From Rhyzopertha dominica (taxonomy: Eukaryota; Arthropoda; Insecta; Coleoptera; Bostrichidae): 64,000 nt of DNA. The translations under genes were made by a program, and so were the position numbers. Under the pieces are notes generated by a model. That model was not told the origin of the DNA. It ran no database searches and saw only the letters and a program-made list of their open reading frames with translations. The number at the start of each line of letters is the position of its first letter. Position 1 is the first letter of the stretch. Below are positions 26,001-41,000 of this stretch, piece after piece. The stretch spans positions 8,246,001 through 8,310,000 of the forward strand of contig QCXZ01000064.1 of the NCBI GenBank assembly GCA_025024175.1, read 5' to 3'.

Positions 26001-29000
26001 TGAAGCAATAAAATATATATTGTAGTGAATAAATGCCCTCATTTAGTATATTAGACAAAAAGGAAGGTGAGCTGATAGGTACCATATTAAACTTCGAATG
26101 TCTTGCACATAAATCACATCAGTGTTTTTATATATACAGTTGCCTTGAATAAGTCATATTTTTTTAATTAAAAATCTCTTCGTATCATGTATGCACTTTA
26201 CTATAATGCACTGAAAGAATAGTTTGGTTTTCCAGTGTGGGATTCTACAGCAAAACAGACCGAGGGATTCTTGCGAGGGAGTCTATATCAACTCGGAGAT
26301 TTTGAAGAATGTTTAACTGCAGACGCGCCCTTTCCTACTCAGTACTGTTTAGTGACCTTCACAGCGCATGTTCCGGATCGCTGGGGAGCAGAAGATCCGT
26401 ACTCTCTAACACACGATCCATACGAGTCCGTTCTTGAAGTACTTCATGTAAGTAAGGGCATGTTTTTTAATCCTGGAAGCAACAGTCGGAGTTATTAGAT
26501 CGACTGGATGAATGTATCAAGGATATTATACATTTGAGCTGTTTAAATGATTTATATCGATTTGAAAGAGCATTCATGATTAAATTAATTAAATAGCTTG
26601 GTAAAATTTGGATTAATTGTTATCAGATGTGATCGTTTCGATCTAAGGGTCATTTTCAAACAGCATAAAGTACTCAACTTATTTCCAAGCTATTTAATTG
26701 ATTAAATGATGAAGATAATACGTCTTTTACAAATTCTTAAAGTGCAATCATAATCCACATAAGTGCATGTGCAAAATACCTGTGACGTCACAAAGTATGC
26801 TGAACTAAAAAGTGTAGATTTCTGTTGTTTTAATTCTAGACGTACTTACTTCACTTATTTCAAATCAGCTTGGAGGAACCATGCTTTTTGCTTGTTCTAG
26901 AAAAATAAGGATGAAAGTCAGCTGAAAAGACACAAACTACATGCAGGATGGTGTGTCCCAGCATCTTGCACGCCAAAAGATTTGGAAGGAACGTTAAATA
27001 ATTACCTAGAGGTTCTTCAACATCCTTTTGTTGATGAGAATGTTTCTTATGTGGCAGAAATTCAGCCACACAAATGTCAAACGAATGAGGAGATCAGAAG
27101 GATAGATGGAACAGACATCAGCTTTTGGTAATTATTTAGCATAATTTCTTCTTATTTGCTTTAAGCATCATTCTCATCCATTACTTATTTACTGGTATTT
27201 AGCATCACAGAGTCGATAACAATAAACAATATATGGTGAGGAGTTAATGCTGAAAAATTGATCATCTTAGACTCTTGTGGTTATTTTTTAAAACAAATAT
27301 GCCCAAGCATATTCATTTAAAATATTTTAAATTTCTCAATTTCGCCGGTATATAATCATTTAGTTTTATAGTTATTACATAAATAGTGGATCTGTGCTAA
27401 AGAATGAGCTGTTTTCTAACTTCATACTTACGCACAATTAACCAGTATAAAGTACTAGTATAAGTAGACGAAGTAAGATTGAACCTATCTATCTACCTAT
27501 AAACAACAATTTATATTATTTTTTTTTAATAATTACAGTAAAAGACATTTGCAGTATAGTTGACGGTTGCCTTTTAGTGAATATAAAGTATAATACACCC
27601 GAGGAAAATCATGCAAAAGAATAATTCATGAGTAAATGTCTAGCCGTTATTTTTAAATTATAACCTAATTATATTTGAAGATAAAAAAAAGCGGAATCAA
27701 GGGCCGCTCCGCCATCCTTTACCGCTCATAACTTAGAAAAAAATAAAAAATATCAACTTACGATTTCTAAATAAATCTCGCTTGAATAAGGAGCTAATAA
27801 CTAATTGAAAGACCTATAGATTGTATTTAATTGTGTAAAGTATTTGGACAAAAATTGTAATGTGACAAAATTCTTTGTAATTTATGTTATTTACGTTTCA
27901 TTAAAAATGCTTGTAAGTAGATTTTTTTAAATATGACAGGTTTTTTAACAGTGAATTCCGTATTAGAAAGGACTTTGTCAGGTGTACACTCATATGGTAT
28001 CTAATTAAAAAAAGATTCTGAAGCTTAAAATAAACAGGTAATTATTTGTAAACATTAAAATTAAGAAACTTTAAAAAAGCAAAATATAATAACAAAATTC
28101 TTATAAGCCTAATAACAAAACTGAATTTGATCATAACTTTTTTTGCTATTGAGAAATTTGCGCTCCATATGAATGGGCAATCAGTTTCGTTCTGTCAGTG
28201 TTGTTAGTTTTCAACAGTGTCTAAACGAGATGATTTCTAGAATCACTTAAACAATTAAACATGGGACCCTAAAGCCTAAATATCTAAGAATATAGTGCAG
28301 AACTACGAGATTAACATAACCACAGCTGTTCGTTGTATGATTGGTGCCCGGTACGACAAATAAGCGAAGAATTCAGAATATCATTGTGACTTAGTCGTAA
28401 AAAACGTAAATTGCAAGTGTTTAGTACTTTACGGAAAAAAACGATATATTATTTAGTCGATGTAATTTTCAGGTAACTTAACGGTTTTTTATGTTATTTA
28501 TAAAACAGTAACTTACAATCAACAACACTACTAATACAACATTTTCTTAATTAACACCTCCTGCTGTTAAACAGTTAAAATATAGTTTATGTTATTCGGG
28601 ATTAAATAAAAAATCATAGAATCCCATTAAAAAGTTGAATTTGCTTAAACCGTACTTAGGTTATGTCAGTATAAAGATTTGAAACTAATGTTTTTCCTGT
28701 TACTTATTGTTGTCGTAACAATTAGAACAAAATCAGTTAATAAATTTTAGTCCAACAGTGTATTGCAACTTTGGAGAAGGACACATTTTTTTCAGTATGC
28801 CATATCAAATGCGCCATCTACCAGAAAAGCTACATTTGTATTTTTAATTAAATATGTGGTCATATTTGATAAAAAAATTGCCTAGATACAGTCCCTTTCC
28901 GGCCTTAACTAATCACCCTGTTTAAGGTATTGTCATAATTGTTATGCGATGTAATGCAGGAGTTTTTTTATTTGAGACTTGTCCTCACTTGTGCTAGTTC

Positions 29001-32000
29001 ATTTAGCGTTTTACCCAGGGTGCACTGCGGGGAGCGAACTAGCCTTACACCCCATTTTGTATCGCGAAAAAATTTTCAAAATTTTTTATTTGCTCATTCG
29101 CTTTAAAGTGGTTGAAAACGTAAAAATACAAAATTTGAGCAAAAAAATTCTTGTCTGTGTGTCTGTGGTATTGTTTGTATACACGATAACTTTCGAAAGA
29201 CGTAATATATGAACTTGAAATTTGGCTAACGTATAAATCTCAACTACCCAAAGCGACCTATTGTTTGTGGGGTATCGGGAAGGGGGCGAAATTGGGGGGT
29301 AACTACCCTTTTTGTAAATTTTTACTTTTTATATTTTTTTCGTTTTAGTATGTGATTAGTAGTATAACTGCGAGTATTATTAGTTCTTATAAATTTTCGG
29401 TACAGCAAACTGTTTAGAAGATATTAGCAAAAAAGCGTCACTTAAAGAAAACGGTTTTTCCTAAATATCTCCGAATACATTTAATATATTAAAAAATGAA
29501 AAAGCCATCAGATAGGAAATAAAATTTCTCACAAAAAATGTCTTAGAAAATTTATTCAAAATTTTGACATTTTCGAAATATTTCCAAAAAACCTATTTCG
29601 GTCCCTGCTCGTACGATTTTTCTAAAATTTTGGTATTATATAGAAAATAAAATTTCTGATCAGAAAGCACTNTAGTAATTTTTTTGTTAAGTTAGTAATT
29701 TTCGAGTTATTTGGAAAACACCGATTTTAAAATTTATATATTTTTGCTAATATCACGAGGACTGTTTGTCTTAGAAAAATGTGTAGAGAGAAAAAATGTT
29801 CAAAACCTGATTACTAATTGTATAGTATAAGAAATAAGAACGTAAATGTCATTTTGACAATTGGATGTGGAAGTATTGATTCAATTTGCAGCGGTTTTTA
29901 GCCACAAATAGTAAATATGAACAATTACATCTTATAAGCAGTGACAAAATGAAACATAAAGTTTTTCGAAGTTGATTATTTATAATTTTGCACTAGAGAA
30001 GTTTAAACGGAAATCAAAGCTAACCACAGCTTTTAATTAGGCAGATAGTGTAGTATAATTAGTAATAATAATAATTGACCTGCAACAGTTTTGACGTATT
30101 ATATATGTTTCTTATAAATAAGAAGGGTATTGTTTTGTTTCACAGATTAATCAGACGTATTTACGTTAAAATTAAAATCGCAATTTTTATATGGATATAT
30201 GGTATAATTATTAAGTAAGGAGGTAAAAATAGTTCATGTGAGCTTTAGATGCAGCTGTTAACGGCACAATAATTAATTTTTTTTCTTACATCCTGTTACC
30301 TTGAATTATCTTTAAAAGTGAATAAAAAGCAACTAATTCAATGTAATAATAAGTAAAATGTTATTCGTGACAGTAAGAGAACAATTATCATGATGAACAA
30401 AATGCAGTTTTATGAAACAGGAAATTATAATGTTTAGTGTATTAGCTACTGCAAAGTAATGTAGTGGCTGTAATCCATATTTTAGGTTTCTTTTTTATTA
30501 AAGCATAGCATAGTCTTTTAATAAGAGTGAATTTTTAACATGATATGAAGAAGAAGAGTGGTAGAGATGGTCGACCTTAATTTGAAGAATTAAAAAATCG
30601 TTAATTAATAGTTAACCTTACATTTTTGTTTTGAATTCATTCTTTCAAACCAAAAATATTGAGTTAAATATTTTAATTTTGCTGTTATGAGAATACGACA
30701 TTTTAAACTGCGGTAGTGATTCTAGCAGGTATATATTAACTGCTGACGGTTCAATTAATTTACTAAAATATAAAAAATCATATTCTTTTATTTTTTGTTC
30801 ATCTATTAAACTTTAAATATTTCTGTGCCATCTAAAACAGACACAGAATGCCTAAGACAAATAAAATTACCAATTGGAAGCATAGGTATGAAGAGTCACA
30901 GAAATTCTGCTTATATGTACACGTGTTGAAAAAATTAAGTAGGTTACAAGTAAAATTATTATGTTAATGAACTAATCTCTGCTAACACAAACTTCACACC
31001 TTAGTGATAAACACAATCTTTAGAATTGCATAAGCTGTGTTAGAGACTATTATTAATATCAGAGGTATGATAACGTTAAAGATATTTGTCGTAGCTTTTT
31101 GAATGACCATATCTTTCTTTTTATCTTTTAAAATTATAATTAAATAATTAATTAAGTTATAATTACAATGACAAAATAATTATTTATTTTTGTAGTGAAG
31201 TAGCAAAACCATAAGAAAATAATTGATGCAGGATCTGCTGTATATGTTCAGATATCGTTAAATTAGCTACACGCATCAATTTGCATTACGTAATCTAAGC
31301 CACATAATCAATTATTTTCATAATGAGTTTGTAAATTTTTATGTTTGTGCATCATTTCGCAACTTTCAATTATGCTGCTACGATTTAAGGTTTTTTTAAG
31401 TTTTTCCTCTATTGGGCTACTATATTTGCATCAACACATACACTTTGTGGTTGAAATTGCATAATTCTTTTTTTCACAGGTTAATTTCCTTTTTGTTTCA
31501 GCTTGCTCAGCTTTTTGCTACTCGCATGTGTTAGTGGAGCAAGTTTCTTCGATATCCTGTACAAAAGTCAAACAAAGAGAAGTAAACTACAAAAGCTATT
31601 TTTAGCCTTTTCAGCCAGAAAGAATTTCAGTGACCTATCGAAAGCTGACGAAGGGAACAAAGCGTTATCAATTCTTTATGGAATACGAACGTTTTCAATG
31701 TTCGTTATCATCATAGATCACAGATTCAGTTTGCATCTGTCTGGACAAGTCATGAACTTTGATGCTGTCGAAAAGGTAAGCATTTTATTTTAAAGATTGT
31801 TAAATATTTTCCCATTGCATCTATATTTAACAAGATGAATAATTTGTGCCAAGGAAACTGTTATTTGAATGACATTTACATTTATACAACAATTATTTGT
31901 GTAAATTTGACGTAACTAGTGTGTTCGTTAAGTGGTCATTTTAGAAATCATGAACGATACTTCAGTCTTCAAACATCTTTTCACCACGGGGTCAAAGGAA

Positions 32001-35000
32001 GGGATTTAAAAATTTCATTTTTTGACGGGTTGTTCATTTCGTATATGTACAGATTTGTCTTCTAAGAATTTGTATTTATTATATTAGCAACTTGGAAATA
32101 GAAAGAGCGGTGGTGCCATTATTTATTTATATATTTAGGAACAGTAGTTGATGTCTAAAAGTTTAGACTTTGACTTTTGTGGTTTTTAAATTACTTATAA
32201 TTACAAACTGAAAATTTGTTCACTGCTGAATCATTTCTATATTACGAGCATATGAAACGTTTTTGTGGCTAATATTTTTTCAGCAAAAATCAAATGGAAA
32301 CTATTGATGGCCATGACTTTGCTGCATAAAGGCATTTCCCCATTTTCCAACAGTGAATATACAATATTATGTATACAACCATGGCTACTAATGCACACTG
32401 GCTGTTTGTTTTTCAGTTCTAATTAGCGGTCTTTCTTTATTCGGGTATTGTTGACCGTTTTTCTATGCTAATATATAGATATGCAAAACATACTGAGGAG
32501 CTGTTGTAATTTATAGAGTGCATAACATGACAGTTTGTCTGACAGCAAAAAATTTTTTACTTTTTAGAATAACTACGTATGCATAATTTAATGCATCCAA
32601 ATGCTTATTTTCAGAGCGACAAAATGGCTTGCCCTGATGGTCGATTAGGTAAATTATATTTTCGAGCTGTTGAAGATCAAGTTTTGATTCTTTAGTTAAT
32701 TAATAAAACATTTCATGTGGTATATGTTTGATAGTGCGTCTTGTCATAAAGCTAGGAATGTGCAAAAATTTTTTAATTCCCCTTTAACGGTCTCCAATCG
32801 CCGAACTTTATCATCATGGACTTTTTTGTAGAGTTTTGCTAACAACTTCGTGTTTGAAGAAGAACCGAATGAACTGCATTTGCTAATATAACTTAAGAAA
32901 TGTTACTACTTAATTTCTGCGGCAAAAATTTGATATTAAAATATTTGTTATTGTTTTTTATATATTTCTATAATAACTTTAGTTCTTCGAAGTGGATATG
33001 ATTCCTTTGGATTATAGTAAAATAAATTGTTTTGTGCTTTTTACATTGTTTTTTTGTTTAATGGTTACTGTTATACAAAAAAAAAATATGCAAAAATAGA
33101 ATAAATCGCTAATGCAGTAAAAGCTCATAATATGTGTATTAATAAAATCAAAAGAGACAAAGCTGAGACAAATATACCTTTTGTATTTAATAAAATCGAG
33201 TTATCCATGATCCAATTTTTTTACATGAAAGATTTAAAAAATGCAATAATATACATAGCATACAGTTTTCCGTTTAAATGAAACAAGTTGAATGCATCGC
33301 AACAGAATGGGAACACCTTCTAGAAATAAAAATAGTTTATGTTGTATAAGCTAAAGTTCGTTTCTGTACTTCTTCCCAACAATAAATAATAAAGAACCTT
33401 CAGAATAATACCAGAGCAATGAAGGACCTTGTAAAATTTATCTAGTGTTTATGGATGTTTTCCCAGATATGCTTACTAATGTGGACGAATACTTCAAGAA
33501 GTAGGAACCTACATCACACGTTTTGTTCCAGTATTTTGTGTCTAGCACTCAGATTCAGAAGATTTCAAATTTTATGTAAACCATAAGAATTTAAAGTTAT
33601 CCATGTTTGAAAGAATAAAAAACTGTATCTAAAATAACAACTTATTTCTTATGCACCGTCCTATATATGTTTTCTTAGCTTCAAAGTTAATCTCGATTTT
33701 CTTAAGCACTAGCGTCATGTTTTTCATAAATGGCAGATAACTTCAGAACGGCTCAAGATAAATGACATGTATCGTGAATAGGCACACTAAAATTCAATAA
33801 GGAATACAAAAGGTTAACAATACACAGGGTGTTCTACTTGAAATAACAAAATTGGTGTGCGCTACCGGTATAGCTGGAAGTCAGCCACGTAATGCTGGAA
33901 TAAAGAGCCTTCAGAGACTGGCAGATAGATAGATAGATAGTGTTCTATACAGGGTGACCTGTCAAGGCTGGACAGCACGCAGAGGCTGTATCTTCTAAAT
34001 TAATCGTGCTAGAATCTTACGGCATTTTTTTAAAAACAAATATGGCCACAGAAAATTCATTTAAATACTATGAAGCACGAAACGTTGCCGCTAGATGGTG
34101 CATTTAATATGACATCTACGACATATCAAACGATCGTTCCTTTCTCAAAAAAGTCGCAATACAATATTGGTCTAAAACAATCTTAACAAATTTTGTTTGA
34201 CCATTTTTTGTAGTTGCCATGACTACAACAGAAGGGATAGAAGTTACAAATGCTCAAAATGGCATAATTCAAGTATGGTTTAAGTGATTTCTACGAATGA
34301 TGGCTAGTTTTTCAGTACAATCATAAATAATTTATAATTTATTCAACTGTTCGACAACGGGAGGTGATAGGTATATAAAATTTCTTTGTATTTGATCAAA
34401 TATCTTAAAAAACCAAATATATTTGATAGTTGTTATAACATCTTAATCAAGCAAGATGAATTTGAAAACCAGACGTCGATATCTTTTTCGTTTCTTGGTT
34501 ATAGTAAAAATACTGCATACTATTTTTTCCTAAACATAAAATTAGGTTATATTAAAATAAGTCAGACATTTACTCATAAATTACGACTTATTTGGTTAGG
34601 TTAGATCAGTGATTTGCGAGCAACGGCAAACATTTTGAGGATCATTGATAATTTTTCTCTTACAGTATTTGTAATATTATGTTGTTTTGTACTGTTAGCT
34701 ACTGTGAGTGATTTTTAATATATTATAAGTAGTTTATTGACCAAGATTGAGTGCGTCTTGTATTATATTATTACTAATTTGAATAGCTTTCTCATGAGTA
34801 AAAGTAAGCAACAATAACAATAATACTTAATACAAGAACAAATCGTGACACTCTGAGAATGACTGGTTTTTACTTGAAGGAAAAAAATAGCCGAACAAAA
34901 GGACGGGTTCGCAGTTTTTTTACTATAACTAAGAAACGAAAAAGATATCAAGTTACGATTTTCAAATTTATCTGAATTGATTAATGAGCTACAATAGCTA

Positions 35001-38000
35001 ACAAAAAGGTCTGCAGGGTTGCATTTGATTTTTGTAAGATATTTAATCAAATATAAAATTTTCTAAATTAACGCTTTCCAAACAATTACAATAAATTATA
35101 TTATTTATGAACCTTGAAAATCATTTTAAAAGCAATCGTCATTCGTTGAATTAGTTTAAATCATACTTGGGTTATGCCATTTTAAGGATTTGTAACTTCT
35201 ATCCCTCCCGTTGTTCAAACAAAATTTGACAACTTTTTGGAGAAGGAAACTATTGTTTGATATGTCATATTAAAAGCGTCATCTAGCAGCAAAGTTACGT
35301 ACTTCATAATATTTTAAATAAAATCTGTGTGGGCATTGTGTTTAAAAAAAATACTGCAAGATTATAGCACTATTAATTTACAAGATGCAGCCACTTTCAG
35401 CCTTAACTGATCATCCTGTAAATTACGCTAAATATAATTATAAACTCGTTATTATGCAAATCTTTCCAAACTATACGGATTTTGTTAGAAGAAACCAGCG
35501 AAGCAATGATATTAATCCAAGTGCGCTTTATAGGAATACAGAAGCAGCATCGCTTGGCTAATCTTTAAAGCAGATCTCTTCGTCGATTCCTTCTTCACGT
35601 TTAGTGGACTTCTGGTTACATACGTACTTTTATCTCAGCTGGAGAAAGATTACATGAATCCAGGTTTTGTGCTCCTCTTGCGATATATAAGGTAAGGAAA
35701 CGCAGAATGTATGCGAGATATAATTGTCAACCATTTACATATTGTAATAGCCTTGTAATATTATGCTTACCCACTAAAGATTATTAAAACGCGATGTGCG
35801 TGAAATTAGAATAATCGCAGTGTCCTCTCGATTAATATTTTTTTATTCGCTATACTAGGTAGGTGCCGTTGTTTAGTCACTTGTCGTAATTATGCGTTAC
35901 AAAAAGTTATTCGTATGTGTTATTAGTTCGATTAGTAGGCCGGAATTTGAAAGGCTTGTTATTTTAAAACTGATACTAATGCAATTTAATGATCGCTCTG
36001 TTTTTGTAATGTTACGTTGCAGATTAACGCCTGTGTATGCCTTTGTCATATTTTATTACGCCACCCTCTTGGAACACGCTGGATCTGGACCGTTATGGAC
36101 GACGGTGGTTGTACCGGAAGTCAAGGATTGTCAGGACAACTGGTACTTAAACATGCTGTACCTGAATAACTACATTCGGGATGACCATTTGGTAGGATAT
36201 ATTTTAATAGCTTTTTTCCTGTAATTTAAATGCCAAGATGGTTAACTTTCATACCTGTCTGCAACAAATGGTACAGACGCTTAATTCAGTTCCATATTTA
36301 CAATATATGTTAATTAAATTGGTTTTATTGCACTGCTTCAACAATAACTGAAACGATTTTCCTTTAAAGTGTATCCAAACCGCGTCAGATGCTTCAATGT
36401 GTGAGTTACTTGCAGAATAACCATATATTGATCGAATGCATTTTGAAATTTACACCCGGAAATGCTTTTAACTGTAAAAAAACCTTTTTATTTTATTATT
36501 TCTTTTCGAAACCAGTGATTGGCGTGTAGAATACGTCATGTAGATTACGCTATTATCTACGCGTAAACTATGTAATATTATTCTACTTTGAATTTCTACG
36601 GTAGAAGATAGCATTATGTAGATAAACAGAAATCTGGACATATTTAGTTTTTAATAGTGTCCATTACTGCTCTAAACGTCTCAGTTGCCAATACTATTTT
36701 GTATTTTATTATTTTTATTCCTTGTTGACCAAAAGAAATACTACCTTGTATTAGACAAATGTCTAAACAGCAGTAACATGTTTGGTCATATTTTAGGGTC
36801 AGAAGACCCGAGTAAACAGGACAAGCGTGCTGTCAATAGAACTTTGAAGCCCTCAGTCGGTCAAGTGGCCGCGTTAATGACTTTAAACTGTGATTTCATT
36901 TTCTTTTTTCTCTGTAAACAGACATTTCATAAGCTACTCATGTTCTTTTATCGCAACTTCTTTAAAAGCAGATCAACAAGCAGTTCTTGTTGCTGAAGTA
37001 GATACATTGATCTAAAGAAGCAAGTAACGATGAGCAATTAGTTATAGTAAATACATTTATTTGGAAAAAAATCAACTTGTAAGTGCGGTTCCAAATTTGA
37101 TAACGTGCTAGGAGTACATCCTAACATAGTTGTGAAAGGAAAGACGTCATAAACATATGCTTTGTCTTTTGTGTTTTAAAGAAGAAAACCATTTGAATAC
37201 CCAAACTACTTACTGAAATATGATATGCAAGTTTGTAGTATAGATACAAAAAAAATATTAAATTTGTAAAATTTTCATAAATTTGTCACATGGAGGAGCC
37301 AGCAAAACAGGGAAATTAGAAATAAACTAATTTCCATTTTGTTTTAGCATGCACTGAATACATTTTAGCCAGAATATCGTCTTATATTTTCTACTCAAAA
37401 TGTACGCCAAAGTGCTTTATCCATATTTTTTACGCATGTAACGTAGAAAATTATAATTTACACAACATACTATATTTTTTTAATGGCAACCAATTTCCAT
37501 GGAATACGTATTACCTAGTACGAAAATGTAACATGAAAGTGTAACCTTCAAATAAAAAATTGTGGATATTCGGTTCCAAAGTTTACCTAAACCCCATTTT
37601 TTAAATAAAACCAATTAGAAATCAAGTGTTTTATTTTGTTCATTAATCATTGCCTAACGCTATCCGGTATTTATTTTTCTATCTTCAACTATCTCAAAAT
37701 GATCCGTTCTTTGAGAAAAATGGAAAGAAACGGTTACATAGGCAGAGTTCATTCACAGCAGAAGTATGCCGTTTGTTTAACAATATATTTCCTAGCCCAG
37801 AACACAGATCGCTCTAGAATAGGTCGTCCACCAGTCCAAGAAAATGTTAAATTACACGTTCTACGTCAGTTTCAAGAAAATGCCGTTCCGACTAAAAATA
37901 TTTGAAATTGAAAAAACGACAACCTTATTAGGTGGATTTAGCCCAAGAACTAGGGGAGAATTATCCTGACCTCATGTTACAGTTTTGTAAAATCTTGAAA

Positions 38001-41000
38001 CCTGAATGACGAAGAAAAATTCTTGCACCATACTGCATATTCCGACGAGGTTATTTGTTATAAGGAAGTCGCAATAAATGTGGCAAAGCTGCAGATATTG
38101 ATCTCCTGTAAATCCACACCATAAAATGAAAACTCGTAGTTAATTTCCATAAAAAGTTAACGTTTGGATCGGCATAGCAGGTGCGTTGACAGGTGAAAAT
38201 CTATTAGTCTTTGCACTTACATAAATCAAATGAATTCGTCATAATGGGGAACTATTGAATCATTGAATCTCTCTTAATCTCACCATTTGATTAGGGCTGG
38301 GCGATACCATTATCGATATTCGATAGCTGAACAGTATCGTACTACTCAAATGTATCGAAGTACCTAAAATATCCAAAGTATCAAACATATCAAAAGTATC
38401 AAAGTTTCTTCACTATATATACATAGGTGTATGTAGAAGCATGAAATATGAATTCTTTTGTAACAATTCGTCCGCTCTGAAACTGAGCTACTTCTGAGGA
38501 AGACATCGACATGAGTGTAGAAACGTCAAGGTCAAGTAAGCAACGTGGGAACCAGTCCGGAAAACAACATGTCATATTTTGATACTTTGCATATTTTTGA
38601 TACCGCTAATACACAAAATACTGCAATAATTTCGACTCTTATACTTTAAATTATTCAGATATTTCGACACTTTCAATATCTTTGATGCTGTCAATTCTTT
38701 GGGCGCTTCTATTTTTTTCGATACGTACTTACAACTTCGAATTGTTTCAATTTTTTATATTTTCATTACTTTTAACACCACCGATACTTTGGATGCTGCA
38801 ATACCTATGAAGCTTCTCATGCTTTAAATTATTGCAATACTCGATATTTTCAAAACATTTGATACTGTCGATACTTTCCGTCTAAAGGTTACATTTTTTG
38901 CTATTAAAAATCGATGACATCATAGCTCAGAAACAAAACACTAACAATACAGGTCAAATCAGAAAAAGAAGTACTTTGAAGAGTAAAGTTGAGGTATTCA
39001 AGATTTTCTTTTAAAGTAATTTATTTCCAGAATGATTAATAAAACTTAAATCCGCATAAAATTTTGATAAATAGTAAGTATGTAATATAAGAGAAATCTC
39101 AATAACGCTGTAAAAGAAGCATTTTTGGTCCAATAAATAACAAAGTATGTCAGGATATCAAATAATCTTTGCCACCAGAATGTGAAAATATATATGATTG
39201 ATCACAAAATACCTCACTGATCACAATACGTTAAACCCCTCTACAGAAATCTTGTGAGTCTTAACATCTCTTCGCTTCTACCTATATGGAAATCGAGTAC
39301 GACTTGTTAAAATATCTTACAAACATACATTATTCATTACAATGACTTTCCATATATTTTATAAAAAATGTATGTATTATTATGTAGCACACAATGAGAT
39401 AGTAAAACAAAAATCTATAAGAAATGCGTCAAAGAAATCCTCATTACTTAGTCAATACATTTACTTCTTAAGCGGTTACATTGTATACTCCTTAGTATAA
39501 TAAACTGTCTTTATGTTTCAGTGTATGCTTCAAACCTGGTACATGCCATGTGAATTCCACTTCTTCGTTGTCGGACTGTGTCTCTGCTATCTCATCACGA
39601 AAAATAAGAAAATTGGGATTGGAGCATTGCTCGGAATGACAATAGTGTCGATCATTTTGCCGTTTGTAATCACACTAGTGAACGAAAGACCCGGATTGAT
39701 GCATTGGTATCCAGAGCTCTTGGTCAACATAAAAGCACATCCAGAGTTTAGGATATTGTACAGCAAGTCCCACTTGAGGGCTACGCCTTACTTCATCGGA
39801 ATGTTTGCTGGTTACATTTACTTCAAGGCTAGAAAACTAGAAAAGGGAGTTATATTATCCAGGGTAAGTATTTTTATCCGAGAAAGCAAAACGCAAACAA
39901 AATCTGCTTAACACAGACAACTCGTATTATTTTCCTTCCTCAAATCCTTACAATCAACACACAGATATGTACACTATAAGCCGTATTTTGGGGGTTTTAA
40001 TCCTTTAACTGATTTACATTTTACACGGCGGTTATGAAGTTAATACTTGTATAGGATTTTCTATACAGTCGCTTATTTTTGGGATATCTCATGCGGAATA
40101 ATTGCAGTTCACGAAACAGTGTGTAATAGCTAACTTTTTTATTTGAAGTCATATAATTGATTCCGATCAATGTTCAATTGTTCTTGTAAACACCATAAAA
40201 TTCTTCTCACAAATTCATGGCACTTCACTTTAAGGCTGAGATCCTGGAGAGAGGGAAGAAATACATCCGAGATAACGATAGAAGGAGAACCACAATTTTT
40301 TTACAAAACAGGACCACTCGATAATTACTCCACCGATATTTTTGAAAAAGGTGATATTCAAAATCTCATCACGTAAGCTATTTTTTATGTGCAAAAGGAG
40401 TGGTGCAATAAAAAAATTCGTAAAAATGTAGGCTAGAAATAATCTGAAAGATAGACCTCGCAATTAGCAATTTTTTTGGCAAAAAATATTAAGTGTATTT
40501 GTTTGTGAAATACCTAGCTAAATATTTTATCTTTCGGATAAGCATTCATTTATTATTGTTTTTTTGTAAACTCAAATTCCTCGTTAAATACACAAGCTAT
40601 AGCTATTGTACACTGTTAGAACACCCTGTATATTAGATTGTACATTCCAAAGGAGTTTTGTCCACACTTTCGGATTCAGTAGATCTTATTCTTGTGATGG
40701 TTGTAGTCTACATATCTCTTCCTTATTTGTAGCTTTATCGTTCATCTTGGCATTTTCAGTTATTTGACGAACCTGTGGCTTCACATTTTCGGTATTCCTT
40801 TTTTTCTTTCTCAATCTGATTCCCATTTCAATATTTTTTTACCATCAAATTTTCTTCACTTAACAACATCAGTCTCTATAATGATGTATGTAGCTTTATA
40901 TTTCTTTTGTTTCATGATTAATCAGAATTCTACTTTCTTCCTCGCTGATCTTCACTAAACCGTAAATATTTCTCATAATTTTACGTTTAAATATCTTGAG

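Noticed and set aside
28979..29212. Open frame resembling the complementary reading of 23866-24159
   Set aside because: The resemblance comes from repeat copies A and B; no coding conservation is evident.
34386..35050. Similar open frames on + (34386-34604) and - (34763-35050) with shared 'SISFSFLGYSK' residues
   Set aside because: The similarity is explained by the inverted arms of the element at 33954-35419, not by a gene pair.
36685..36996. 103-codon open frame in intron 7
   Set aside because: No resemblance to NRF-6-like or transposon proteins, and the host gene is complete without it.
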